This document shows positions 35,431 through 48,150 of a DNA stretch of 64,000 nt, piece after piece. Position 1 is the first letter of the stretch, and each line of letters begins with the position of its first letter. The DNA comes from Formicarius rufipectus (taxonomy: Eukaryota; Chordata; Aves; Passeriformes; Formicariidae), in assembly GCA_013399695.1 (NCBI GenBank), contig VXAU01004947.1, positions 952,464 to 1,016,463 on the forward strand. The letters run 5' to 3'. Made by a program: the position numbers and the translations under genes. The notes under the pieces were generated by a model. It was given only the letters and a program-made list of their open reading frames with translations. It was not told where the DNA came from and ran no database searches.

Positions 35431-38400
35431 ACTTAGAATTCCAGGGAAGATTTCCAGCTCCAAGACATGATCCAAACTCTTCATAATCTGAGATAATCCT
35501 TAAAAAATTTCCAAAGTAAAGAATGTTTGATTCTTTTTCTTTCTTCTTCACCTTCACAGCACATGTCACTGAGCAGTTCTCTGCAATCCACTGCATGTCA
35601 CATAACTCCTCTCAGTCACATTTTGGAGTTGGAGAAGTTAATTTTGTGACCACAATTTGAATGCATAATCATAAAACTGGGTGTACTGGGACTTTGGGAG
35701 AAATGTTGCATGCCATTCAAGCTTTGTGATAACATAATGAGAGTTGGGAATACTATTGTGGTCTCTCTGGGCACCACAGTGCTTGGGCAGGAATAGCTCT
35801 GCACACCAACGGCAGGTGACAGTGTCAGCAATTTCTTTAAGAAGTAAATAACAATTTTTTTTATTAAAGAGGACACATCTGGCATCTTTTTCAACCATTC
35901 TTAAACATCAACTCTTATTTAATCCTAAACTGAGTTTCAAAATGTCTTTAAGAAACAGATTCAGCTTGCCCCATGCAAAATGTCACCGACCCCTAGTCTA
36001 TGATCTATGCCAAGTGCTGAACCCTGTTCTATGGACACACAGAGTAGACCCACCTCTGGGGGCATCCCTTCTAGCCTTTGCATGAGGTACCAGCCAGGGT
36101 CATGCCAAGATCTGCCACCTCCATCGAGAGCATCTCTGTGAAGATCTAACCAGTTCATCTCTCTTCTGTCCTTGCTCATTAAGAAATTTTTATGGTACTC
36201 CTTGAGACAGCTCCAGGAGATGTAGTTCCACCAGCAAGACAAACCCACCCTTCTCAAACTCTTTGCAGGGAGCACCTATCCTGCCTTTAATCAGCATCAG
36301 TACCTGGAAATGCTGAAATGTCATGGTCTATTGTGAAGAACAAGGTCATCTCATGGTAATCCCTCTCTCCTCAGTTGTACAGGTGAATATAGAGCACTGC
36401 TCCATACATCAGCACTGCCCACACCCATAGGGGTATGAAAGACTGAAGTTTAGAGAGGGTTTTCTGAAAGCCCTCCACTCAATTTGAGGAGCTGATCATC
36501 TTTGAGGCCCATAATGTTTTGAAATAATAGTGTAAAAGTCCATAAAGAGCAACAGAATTACATTTGCTGTCAGATCATAGCTAAGCAGAAAACACAGTAG
36601 GCAAAGAACTCCCTGCTGAGCCCTAAAGCTGTATCTTGTATTTGCAGCGAGTTTACCAAATCAAATCACAGGGTAATTTGGTGAAACTGAAAACTGTGTA
36701 AAGTCTTACAGGCAATACTTGTTTTCAGATGCAGTGGAGCATCTCACATTCAGCTCCAAGTGAGGAAGGGGTGTCTATGATGCCACTGCAGGAAAGGCTT
36801 CAAAGAGCAGTGCAAAGCAGGTAATAAAAGTGCACCAAAGCATAAGAAAAGCATCTGAGTGCCTGAGTTGAGAATTATACCCCATTTACAATGTACAGAC
36901 AAATATGGGAGTGCAATTGCAGGTAAAAAAGTCAAATAAAGAAACAAATAGGCTCCTGCTTGAGAGATTTGTAAATCACACAGGGCATAGGCAGCAAGCC
37001 CAGCAAGCTAAATTAGATTCAGACTTACTGAGAAATCTTTAGAGAAATTCTGTTTGCTTTTATTTCCCTGAGGATATATATTTTCACTGCTCTACCTCCC
37101 ACCATGTACCAAGAGGACAAATAAGAATGATTGTCAATGAGTATAATGTTGTCAGAACTCAAAAAAAGGAAGCTGCTCCATAACAGTTAGGCTGATTTAT
37201 GCCTGAAAATTCCCATCGGATGTGGGAATAACAGCACCCTTTCTAAGATGGTACATTTTTGCATCCAAATTAGTTGTGTAAAAAGACTTAAAACAGAAGT
37301 TTTCAAATTGTACTCTGGTATGAAGCAAGGTTCACTTGCTAGGTTTTGATAAAGGTTGTTACATCTCACTGATACCATATCTTTTTAAGAAAAGGACTGG
37401 GTTGTTTTTCTCTGACACATCCTGGACAGTACAAGACCCTGATTCGGGCTGCATTTTGAGCGTCTTCTGCTGAAATTCAGAAATCCTCAAATGGAAAAAG
37501 ATTAGGCAACATTTGTTATTTTGTTTTCCAGTCATTGACTCCAGAAGAAAAACAGCAAGGCAAACTGCATGGTAATGTTCCTTGACAAGTGATGCTATTG
37601 CCAGCAATAAAGAGATCTTATTTATGGACTGTAGCTTGAATGAATAAAGCTAGTCTTTCTTAAGCAGCTCTGCTCTTTTCTTGCTGGTACAATAATAACA
37701 ACACTTACAACAGTAGATGTTGCTCAAACCTTCCTAAGGTTAACAGAGAGAAAGGCTATGTTGTGTCACCTTTCTGTGCAAGATCACGTTGGGAAATGAC
37801 AAAATCTCTAACACTGTGTTACTAGTGGTCAGGGACTTCGTTTCAAGCCAAGTTTTCCTTAACATGCTCAGTACAGTCAGATAGAATTAAAATGTCTTTG
37901 AGGAAGATTGGACTACTGAAACACAAGACTGGCAGACACTTATTTGCTACTTTTTATTATCACACACTCCAGGGAAGGAGACTTGTGGCTTGGACTTTCA
38001 AAAATATTTGTTTTACCTCCATTACAATCCAAACAAATCAATATTGTTCATCTGAAGTTGCAAACTTCTTCTGCAGAGATACCTTAATATTAACTTTCAC
38101 CAAGTACTCCTTACTATATGCTGCAATTAAATGTGGAGTGATTTACAGCAGAATTTGTCTTGCATTTGCTGATAATTATATTGTGCTTTTATTACTAGTT
38201 TATCTAGCAGCATTATGCAAATGCAAACTAAACCAAGAAAGAGTATTCTTTAAAACAGAAATTTCATGGCCATGTTACTGGTATAAGGAACTGAAGGCAG
38301 AGGTGCTTTCTACCTAGATCAAAGGTCGTACTGCTGCACAAGGTGAAATAGCACATGGTCATGAACATTCAAGAAGAATTTGTTATTGAACCACCAGTAT

Positions 38401-40149
38401 CCTATTTCTTTTGTGATTTCTAATGCACAGAGACACATTTTATCCATTTATGTCAAGGAATGCTAAAGGAAGAGTCCAGTGACAGCCTTTGCTCAGCAGA
38501 AGAAGCAGCTCTTCCTCCATGCCTCTCACATCTGGGGCATGGAGACACCCTCTGCACTGCTCCAAATGGCAGCAGCAGCTCCTTCTTGGATATGCTGGTG
38601 TTCGTGAAATTCCTGCAGGAAATATGGGAACCTTTTGGTGTGAATCTATGCCAAATATGAAGCTTCCTAGGAATCTTCTTGCACTTCTTCATATCTGTCC
38701 TCTATTTCCTTCTGTTTTTTTCCCCTTTCAGCTCTTACTGCTTTTCCCTCTGTATTTTTCCCTTATGGGTCGTTTAATCTTTACATAAAAATTTTCCTTG
38801 AAATACCATGGCAGCTTTGGCATTTCAGTCAGCAGAAATCTATGAGGCAATAACCTTGCCTATTATAAACAAGAAACCATGAAGGAACCAGGTAATCTCA
38901 TTTGCACCTTCCTCCATTTTGCCCAATACTGTAAAAACAGGGTCCGACTGAAAGCAAATATTTCGTGCTTTCCAACATGCAGATGCATGGTAAAAAATTT
39001 GAGTGACACTGCATCAATTTTTTTTTGGAAGAGAGCGTCAAAATATTACTAGTCTTATTCACAATTAATTTCTGAGAGAAATGTATTGTGGTGGACTGTG
39101 TTAAGAATCATGACATCTACTCATTTAATGTCTTTTGCTCTGCAAATGTACACCATGAAGCTGCAGACAGCCAAATAGAAAAACATGGTAAGGAACAATT
39201 TCCCTCAAGTATACCCAGTGTGAGAGGAAATAATAGCTTATTGCAGGTTACAGATAGCAGCTGTAAAAAGAAACAATGAAGGTGAAGTCTGTGTCCAATA
39301 TTAACCATGAACCTCAAGGTCTGCCAAGTCCAGACAGCCTGAGGGGACTTCATATTTAGTATCACTCCTGTGAGAAAGTCTAAGTGAACCAGCTGTCCTC
39401 AAGCAACTTCACATGTGTTATGTCACCTACTACAGGAGTGCTTCTCACCTGCCACGGGCACTGCATATCTCTAAGGGAAAGCATTCACAAACATGTAGCA
39501 AAACTCTGGAACAGTCAACAGGTTTGGGAGAGGGATATTCCATGAACATAGAAAATTACCCTCAAAGCTTACCTTATAGGAATAGTGAGGAACGGTCCAC
39601 CCCCAAAGAAATTTTGGGAGCAATTTTTGTCAGATATCCAGTTCCATTGGGTCTCAAGACTACTGGAATTTTTAAAAGACAGTCAAATGCTTGATGTATA
39701 CCAGACTGAAGTCGAGATTATGGGTTTATGTTAGGTGGTACAAAATTCTCTACAACCCATGTCATATAAGAAACTAGCATTCAGCATAAGCAACAGGATT
39801 TATAGATGAAATACGGAGCTCTATATCTTTAATTCCAGTAGAGTGTTGGGTGTAAGCAGTGATTTCCCATATGCATGAAGTATCATTTTCTTTACGAGGG
39901 ATAAAGCAAGACTGACGAGCCAAAACAAGGCAGGTGGGTAGTATTTCCATTGGGAAAACAGAGGATTAAGGTGATTTTTTTAATAATAATTTCACCTGGC
40001 ACCACCAAGAAACTTCATTTTCTCCACTGAAATGGAACTCTATTCCCTAATAGGAAGGATTCAGGAGAGTTTCTGGGTCTGAAATCATTTTTCAATGCTC
40101 CGATCACTGCAATTAATGGTTTGGGAGGCATTTTAAATGCTTCTGGGGG
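35431..40149. other. Unique noncoding sequence
   Basis: No supported gene. Frames at 35,961-36,275 (minus, 104 codons) and 37,892-38,317 (plus, 141 codons, Cys/Tyr/Leu-rich) have no family resemblance that I can name. The second has alternating hydrophobic stretches, but they do not form a convincing membrane-protein pattern. Both are probably chance. Confidence 0.5.
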
Positions 40150-40169
40150 AAAAAAAAAAAAAAAAAAAA
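40150..40169. repeat. Poly-A run (20 A)
   Basis: Twenty A preceded by five G. No retrotransposed gene body or short interspersed element is visible upstream, so it is most likely a simple homopolymer. Confidence 0.95.
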
Positions 40170-43100
40170 GCATGAGCTCTAGGATTCACTATGTTGAGAA
40201 TTAATGAGAGAAGTAAAGGAATAAAATAGTGAGATATTATATGAAAACATGGATGGAGCTACAGAGAGAAAACATTACTGTTTTCAACTATGGGAGTAAA
40301 CTAATATTTCTTTATTTGTTTGATGTTGAATGCCAAAACAACAACATCCTGTCAGCTCTCATTGACAGCCTCGAAATCCCCAAGACAGCAAAGAATTAGA
40401 CACAAATAACACGACATACACTCAAATCCACCAAAATTTCTCTGTCCCCATAGGGGTCTATTGATTTAAATGGTGATATTCTGCCTCCATAGTGCATATG
40501 GAGGAATAAGAATCACTGTCTAAAGACGGCTTTGAGAGTTTTGGCAAACAGTTGAAGGTCACTTACTAAAAGAGCTCAAAGCACAAAGTGAACTAACTCA
40601 CCTTCACCTCCTGCAGGTGTTCATAGCAGAAAACTGGGGGAGGTTTCCACACTGCCTGGCCTTGGGGTATATGGGACATGCTAAAACAGAGTAATGGACT
40701 AATTGTATGAGAATAGAAGTGAAGCACACACTTTCCAAGCATGTTACTTAATATAATACCACTATAATACTTCACAAGCTTTCTTGTCCTATTTGTCTTT
40801 CCTCGATCCATTGAACAACTTTATATGGGAGGAATTATTCTAGATATTTCCTCCACTTTTCCTTCACTGTTCATGTGCTTTGAATTGATTCATGCTTCTC
40901 AGCAGTTTCAGCAAATTAAAATATGAAGGAGAAAAATAGGTGTCAGGCTAAAAATAACAGCTGATTAAAAACAGTTTAATATCCATAGATTAATAACCGA
41001 GTTACTATAGCCAACACTGTGAGATTCCTTCATTTTTGCTTATGTTCTAAGGACAGGGTTCAGTCCACATAACTCCAGCTGCCTCAGGTCATTGCAATAG
41101 CTCGTTTGATATCTAAGGGGGAATAAATAGATACTAGTAAACATGAATGCAACCCACCTTGAAACTGTGAGTCAAGGGAGGGTACAATGAATAACCTTCT
41201 GAAAGTTCTCTCTTATCCAAGGAGTGCAGAAAGATGCTTGGGGACAAGCTTAGCCCTGACACGTGTATTTTAGCAAAGTAGGACCACAACTCTCAGAAGT
41301 GACATATTTGTAGCTGCCATGACAGAGGCACCTTAACTGCCCTTCAATCTATTCTATACACACAATGCCAAAAACAAGATCTATATAGATTTTGGTCACT
41401 TTCATTGCACCTGGGAACCTCTTCACTTCTCTGCCACAGCCCTATGAAATTTTTATCCTGTTCTTTAACACATGCTGCTACCAGCTCCTCACTCGCAAGC
41501 AGTCTCCTCAGTCCTCTCCACTACCCAATGAAGGATGATGTAAATCTGATGGCCTCTCTTTTTCACTGCCTCCAGAAATATTCTAAACTTTGCAAATGGA
41601 GCTGAATAAAGTTTTTCCCTTGCCCCTACAACTCTCATTGCTGAGAGCACTTGGTTCCAGCAGTAAGCAACCAAGTAGTCAGCAAGTCCAATGTGGTGTC
41701 TGTGATTGCATGCATATTTGTATCTATTGCGTACATCTCGTATGGGCAGATATACACACAGATATGTTTTTATATGCATAATTTTCTATAAAATAATTTT
41801 TTTTTAAGTTTATTATAAAGAATCAGCTCCTGCAGATACTCCCATATGAAAGGATTTTCACACTGTGTCAGTCCAGCTGCAAAGCCAGCCTGCGATCCCC
41901 TGGAGACATCAATTAATTTCATTTCTTCAGATGAAGCAATATCTGGAGCTTTTGGATAGTCTGACTTTCTATACACACTCAACTCAAGGGGAGTGAGGCA
42001 ACCATTTCATCCCAGGAGCCATGACAGGTGTGACAAAATAGGTTTGAAATTCATAAAATGGCCACTGTTGGTGAAGCTTAAAAAAACCCAACAAGCAGAC
42101 ATGACTGTGTTGAGATCTTGAAGCTGAATGCCGTACACACTATATTAAAATCAAACTCCAAAATGGCTTTCAGGCTCTTAGCCTTGAGAAGGAGGCTACA
42201 GGAAATGGATGAAAGTAGAGTGCTTGTTTGGGATATTTGTTCTCAGCAGTAGAAACCAATACATTTGAAAAGCAGCATGTGAGCATTTGATGCTCTTGAA
42301 ACATCCAGTACTTCAGCATCTGATTTTCCTGAAGAGACTTCACTTCATATGAAAGTGCTAGCAGGAATCCTTGGAAGTATATTGGACAAACAGACAGTTA
42401 GCCCTTTACAAAACATTAGAGAGTGAAAAATTGTAAATATCATATGATTTTTAAGAACTGGAAAACTCTACCATCAAGTGTAATATGCACCACTGCATCT
42501 TTGAAGAGCTCAGCAGGCAATTCTTCCAGTAGCAAATGGGTTTACTGTAGTGCTACTAAAATACTGCAGATATTGTAAATGCAAATGTATTATAAAAATG
42601 GAAAACAGATAAATAAGGGAAGAAAGAAAAAAAATTGTGTCCAAAAGTTAAATAAAATATTGCCTTTTATAAAAAAAGAATTAAAGAAAAGATTGAAAAA
42701 AAACACTGAACTCCCTGTGAGCAACCTTCAGAGACAGAAGAAGAGTAAGCTTCAAAGACAGGGATGCTTTGCGGGCTGGTTAGAAGGTATTGGCATTTCA
42801 TACTTTACTGTTTTAAGAGGAGAAGCATTCCTAACTGATCTCTTTTTAATGTCCAGCAGTTGGAAGTTCAAGCTGGTCTTAGTGCAGCTCCATCACTCAA
42901 AATGGACATGAATAAATTTGCTCTCCGAGTAAAAAAAGCAGTGCCAATGAAAGAGCTGGGAGGTAGAACTCATTCAGCAGTGATCAATGTAAAACAGCAT
43001 CATAAGTCACAATAGAAACAAAAGAATAAACTGGTCAGTGTTTTTCCATTTTTATGCAGATGGGTATTCTATTTCCACAGCATTCAGGTTTGCTTTTACA

Positions 43101-45799
43101 AGTGAAAATAGTCAGCTTCTAGGAAAAAAAGTATAAAAGAAAAAAATTCAGGACTGAATATTTTGTTAAAATTTTTCAGAATACCTATTCTTAAAATAGA
43201 TTGTTGGGAGCTATTCTTAAATATCATGGCAAGCCTGACCACCTGTACTGAAAACATCTGCAAATAAAAGGCTTGTATCATCCTGTATCAAGACTCTAAA
43301 TTTAGTGATATCACAACAAAGTAAACCTTACCCAGTGTTAAATTAAAACCTTGCAAGCCTAATATGCATGGTACAAGTAAAGGCATGGAAAGATGATAGC
43401 CTATAATGAAATGCATAGTGCAAGATTTTAAAGATACTTCCATATAATACTTTCAGAAATGTTTCCTTCTATATATATATATACAACTTGATTCCAAGAG
43501 ATTCATCTAAGACATGTTACTGCATCATGATGAAATGTCATTGTTTTTGTTCCTTTTGTTGTTGCTATGATTTTTGAAACATCATGTAATCTCAATACAA
43601 ACTCACTGGAACCTGTATGTCAAGACTTGTCATGCACAAAAAAATCAATGTTGTAAGCAGTTTGGGTCTAAAGGAGACAATATTTAGCAAGGAAGCAGGA
43701 TGGAAAGAAATTCCGAAAATGCCAGCCCCTAAAAGTAGAATTTGAATGAATGGGGAGAACCGGCAAATAATGCTAATGACAACAGATGGCAATCTGCAAG
43801 TTGTGCTTTATTTAACTGAAATATAGGTGATTAAAACAAGTTGCCTCTTTCCAGAAAACAGTAGATATGGGAACTTCACATCTTTTTTTCCCATTAGATA
43901 TTAAACCTGTGCTAATAATTCAGGGTTATTTTCTAGTGTGATATCTATATTTAATGAATATAATGCTGAATAAAATAGTCAAAACCATGTATAAGGCAAT
44001 TTTTCTTTCAGTCTACCAAATGAGATACACAAACAAAAGAGCCCAGTTATTCAAGAGTCTCTCCCTTTGTTCTTAACTTGGATCACAATCCCTTTGCTTT
44101 CAGGTCTCCACTTGCTCACTTTGGGAGTTTATACCCTTGAGGTCCTTCACTTTCACTTGCTGGCCTTGGAAAGCACAGCCGTTTTAACAAAAGTAAGTAC
44201 AGCCTCATACAGAAAAGTACTTTATGATAATGCTCCATTTGTGAATTGGCTTGGCTAGTCAAAAAATTTAAATATGTCCACTGTGAACAAGCCATCTTCA
44301 ACTGACTCTCATTTGGGAAGAGGTAACTCAGTGATAATCCACACATTATCCTCCAAGACCATTTAATGTCATGATAGGAATCAATTTTCAGGGCATCTTT
44401 TGGGCATCTCTACATGAGCCTCTGTAACTCGTTCTCCTCCCAAACACTTTTGCCATAACAACAGGGAATATTTTGGAGCTCTCCTTTAATAAAGAGCTCA
44501 CAGTGAGACATCAGATGCATCTTTTCGCTCACTGCTTTGCTTACCACTGTGCTCACACTGTTAATACTGCAAGAGCTAGTACACAGCATGCCACCATCAG
44601 ACAACAAGAAGAATTAATTATCACAGGCTTTGGGTCTTTGAATCGCATACTATCTACCAATGTTTTGTCTGGAGCAACCTAATGCTTGTGAGAAGACTCA
44701 AGCACATCATTAAATGCCAAGCAGACATTTTGAGGGCAATATTTCAATAGCAAGTAGAAAGATAACTTCTTTGTTAAGCCAATTGAAACAAAAAGAAAGG
44801 AAAATTCATCCAGAAATGTTCCCTATTCAGTAAGCACCCCTAGAGCACACAGCAAAATAACCTCAGGTAGAGGTTCAAAATGAAGTGATTTCACGGCACT
44901 GGTGACCCTTTTGCAGCCGATGGCGTAGTGACACCTGCTGATGAACATATACATTGCAAACACTTGGAAGATGAAGGGCTGGTTCACCTCTGCATTAAAC
45001 CTATATTTTCCTCTGTCTCTTATCCCACACACAGCTCACAGTACTACAGCATTACTGAGAGAGCATTGCCAAGAGCTGCGGACCCCCAGCCTGTATCTGG
45101 CTACACCACTGGTTGGCCGAGACAAACTCATTTGCTCTCCAAATTTAATGCAAATTCCCTTTTTTATGGGACCATGGGTTGAATCATGACTGTATGAGGG
45201 AAGATACATTATTTTTCTGGACACAGCATTCAGTGATAAAGACATCTGCTCTTTACAGAGAGCAAAGGACTTTTTTCACTGCAGTTTAGTCTTTGGCTTG
45301 TCCCCCAATTAATATCTAGTTGTTTGGAAATGATACCTGAGGGAAGTATCTCAAGACAGGAGCAGGATGCAAACACAAGGTTGGAGGGCTCTAACTATTC
45401 CTTCAAACATGAAAGCAGAGGTTCATTCAGCCCTACCATTTCACATACTCTCATGAATTTCCACAAACTGAATATATATGTCCTTAACCATGTTTTCAGG
45501 TTGCATTTCTACATTTCTCTTAATTCACACAGTGGTGGAAGGAAGGCAAGTAGTCACTTCTGTTACTACCAGGAAAGGTTAGTTTATATGCAGCTTTAAT
45601 TTATATGGGGCCCTGAAGATCTGGATCCTTTTTCTGGCTCTACCACTGTGCCTTGCAATGACCCTTTTCAATGCACTCCTCTGCTACATCCAGTGTGCTA
45701 TTGTCTCCTTTAGTCATGTCTATTACCTCACTTGATAAGGTCTCTTAGAGTCTGCACTATAAGCCCTCGAGGTTTTTCCACACTCTACCCATAATAAAG
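40170..45799. other. Unique AT-rich noncoding sequence
   Basis: No supported gene or mobile element. The longest frame is 110 codons (plus, 42,579-42,911) and is Lys/Gln-rich because the DNA there is A-rich. A (TA)7 run sits near 43,470-43,483. Confidence 0.5.
43500..43860. promoter_or_regulatory. Possible conserved noncoding element with E-box
   Basis: Repeat-free sequence with CAAATAATGCTAATGACAAC next to an E-box CAGATG at 43,783-43,788 and a second homeodomain-type GGTGATTAAAAC further right. Proposed by appearance only; there is no open frame across it. Confidence 0.2.
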
Positions 45800-46362
45800 T
45801 GCAGGCCCAGACACAATGAAACGACAAGACTTCTCAACAGGCAAGGGATCAGTTTAATATTGACAGAATAATGAGGTAATACCCACTTTTGTAACAGGAC
45901 ATTTTATATACATTTAGATTCCAGTGTTTGGTAAAACCTTAAAGGCAATCAGTTCTTAGTGCTATAGTAATTTTACTCCTTTGACCCAATGATTGATTAA
46001 AATCAGTCAACAAGAAGGACATAAGGGCAAACAGACCCCCTTGTTGTAAGCCATTGGGCAAGGTTTAGGAGAAAGCTGGTACATTGTCACTCGAGTTGAT
46101 GGATACTCTGCAAATGGGGTTTTAAAGTTTTACCTGTACTGTGTTACTCCACCACAGAATTAATCATGGATTGGGAGGATCTTTGTTGGGAGCTGGTGCG
46201 GCTGAGTTATACACCTGTTTTTCTGGACTTTTTCCTCTGTATCATGGTACTTATTGTGATCTTTTTTATTAAATTATAATTCTGACTTATAATCTTTTTG
46301 GGAGTTGTGTTCACTTCTCCTGCTGGTTTACCTTTAAACCAGCACACTGATGATACCTAACA
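45800..46362 (+). mobile_element. Probable ERV LTR
   Basis: The right half has an LTR layout. It has CTCTGTATCATGGTACTTAT, an ATTAAA poly-A signal at 46,268-46,273 followed by TTATAATTCTGACTTATAAT, then GTTCACTTCTCCTGCTGG and TTTAAACCAGCACA. It may end with CA at 46,346 or at 46,362 (CCTAACA). The left part (GAAACGACAAGACTTCTC, then CAGTTTAATATTGACAG) fits the same kind of element, but the start near 45,800 is approximate. No target-site duplication was found. It differs in sequence from the LTR 83 bases to its right, so two separate insertions are likely. The assignment to an ERV, probably ERVL-like, is inference. Confidence 0.5.
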
Positions 46363-46444
46363 GGTCGCAATAGTGTGAAAACCTATACATAGATAAAGAA
46401 AATCAGGTTCTGTTTAATAGTTCTATTTCATTTAATGCCCCAGT

Positions 46445-47008
46445 TGTCCTGATTTTGCCTGGGCTAGAGTTAATTTTCTTCCTGGTAGCTGGAAGAGTGC
46501 TGCATCTCGGATTTAGCATGAGAACATTGTAGATACCACACTGTTTTTAGTTGTCACTAACTAGTGCTTATACTAAGTTAAGGACTTTTTAGCTTCTCAT
46601 GTCCTGACAGCAAGAGGGCTGAAGGGGCACAAGAATCAGGGAGGGGGCATGACTGGGACAGCTGACCAACGTGGCCAAAGGGATATTCCATACCCTATGG
46701 TGTTATGCTCTGTATGTAGAACTGTGGAGAAAGCTGCCTGGGGGTCACTTCTCAGGGATAGGCTGGGCATTGGTCAGTACATGCTGAGCAACTGCATTGT
46801 GCATCAATTGGTTTGTACAGTCTAATTGTATTTTAGTACTAGTATTGTTGTTGTTATAATTATTCTTTCTGTCACATTAAACTGTCTTTATCTCAACCCA
46901 CAAGTTCTCTTAATTTTAGTCTTCCAATTCTCTCCCTTATTCCACTGTGAGAGGCATGAGCAAGTGGCTGTGTGGTGCTTAGTTGCTGAACAGGGTTAAA
47001 CCATGACA
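46445..47008 (+). mobile_element. Avian ERV solo LTR
   Basis: A complete LTR of 564 bp, bounded by TGTCCTGATTTTGCCTGGG at 46,445 and GGGTTAAACCATGACA ending at 47,008. Internal marks in order are GGCTAGAGTTAATTTTCTTC, CTTTTTAGCTTCTCATGTCC, GACAGCTGACCAACGTGGCC, AAAGGGATATTCCATACCC, and a weakened TATA region near 46,711-46,718. The ATTAAA poly-A signal lies at 46,876-46,881, followed by CTGTCTTTATCTCAACCCAC. This is the standard U3-R-U5 order of a common passerine LTR family. No internal viral genes flank it, so it is a solo LTR. A 4-6 bp target-site duplication is not evident (CCAGT on the left, CCTGT on the right), perhaps through mutation. Confidence 0.9.
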
Positions 47009-47350
47009 CCTGTAAAACCCCAACAATGCAATAGATGCTCTTCTTGGGTTTTTTGGTTATAAAGGTGACAGGACAGTCTTTCTGTTTCACAGATTCAGCG
47101 CAATGTTACCACTTTAATACCTCCTTTAAAGCCACAAGTTCCTCTAAGAGTTGCCATAAAAACCTGAAAGTTGGTTATAGAAAAGAAACACTACCTTTTT
47201 TCCAAGTCTAACTTGAGAAAAGTAACACAAGATGCATCTGGTTGTTTGTATGACAATTTGTCAGAACTGCACAGTGCTACCGGAAGGCAAACTCCTGAGT
47301 ATTTATTTATTGTCTTCCCTCTGCTTTATTTTACATGTCCCATAATATAT
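47009..47350. other. Unique spacer between LTR and CR1
   Basis: About 340 bases without recognisable elements; a 77-codon plus-strand frame crosses into the CR1. Confidence 0.5.
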
Positions 47351-48150
47351 CATGGAATCACAGAATTATTACAGTTGGAAAAGACCTCCAAGATCATTGA
47401 GTAGAACCTGTGATCAATCCCCACTCTGTCAACTAGACCAGAGCACTGAGTGCCACATCCAGTCATTCTTTGAACATCTCCACGGATGGTGACTTCACCA
47501 CTCCCTGGGCAGTCCCTTCCAATGCCTGTCAACCCTTCCCACGAAGAAATTCCTCCTCATGTCCATCTTGAACATCCCCTGGCACAGTTTGAGTCTGTTT
47601 CCTCTTGTCCTGTCTCTTGTTCAGTGGGAGCAGAGCCTGACCCCCACCTGGCTCCACCCTCCTTGTCAGGAAGTTGTAGGGAGTAAGAGGGTCCCCCCGA
47701 GCCTCCTTTTCTCCAGGCTGAACTACCCCCAGATCCATCAGCCACTCCCTGTGCTCTAGACCTTTACCCAGCTCCACTGCCCTTCTCTGGACATGCTCCA
47801 GCCCTGCAATGTCTTTCTTGTCACGAGGGGCCCAAAACTGTCCCCAGGAGTGGAGAGGGCTCAACAGTGACCAGCACAGGGGACTGCCACAGCCCCGGAG
47901 CTGTGGCTACACTGTGGCTGGTACAGCTTAGGTGCCACTGGCCTCTTGCCCACCTAGACACACCTCAGTTTATGTTCAGCCACTGGCAACCTGTACCTCT
48001 GGGTTCTTTTCCAGCTTTTCAGCCGCTCTGTCCCAAGCCTGGAGCGTTCCATGGGGTTATGTGACTGAAGTGCTGGACCTGGCACTTGGCCTTGTTGCGT
48101 CTCACATTACTGGCCTTGGCCCATGGAGTAGCATGGAGAGCTGCTCCCTT
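47351..48150 (-). mobile_element. CR1 retrotransposon, C-terminal RT and 3' end
   Basis: Minus-strand CR1 of about 800 bp. Its 3' end is at 47,351: on the plus strand it begins CATGGAATCACAGAATTATT and then GTTGGAAAAGACCTCCAAGA, the complement of the bird CR1 terminus. Minus-strand 47,864-47,529 is open for 111 codons and contains GLEHVQRRAVELGKGLEHRE, the usual C-terminal ORF2 block, then a diverged RGDPLTPYN (normally RGDL.ALYN). Further upstream on the minus strand, around 48,100, NKAKCQVQHFSHITPWNAPG matches the CR1 block NKAKC.VLHLG..NPM in another phase, so there is at least one frameshift. It is truncated before the RT active site and is non-functional. Confidence 0.93.

Noticed and set aside
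35153..35596. 147-codon minus-strand frame with a Phe/Cys/Leu-rich core that could pass for a membrane segment
   Set aside because: The core is the translation of the A/C-rich low-complexity tract at 35,333-35,430.
35961..36275. 104-codon minus-strand frame, considered as a retroviral env or CR1 ORF1 remnant because of its Trp/Cys/Arg content
   Set aside because: No diagnostic motif of either could be found.
37892..38317. 141-codon plus-strand frame with hydrophobic stretches
   Set aside because: No recognisable family, no regular membrane-helix spacing, and no supporting splice or promoter structure.
40150..40169. Poly-A as the tail of a processed pseudogene
   Set aside because: No recognisable coding remnant, AATAAA signal at the right distance, or target-site duplication upstream.
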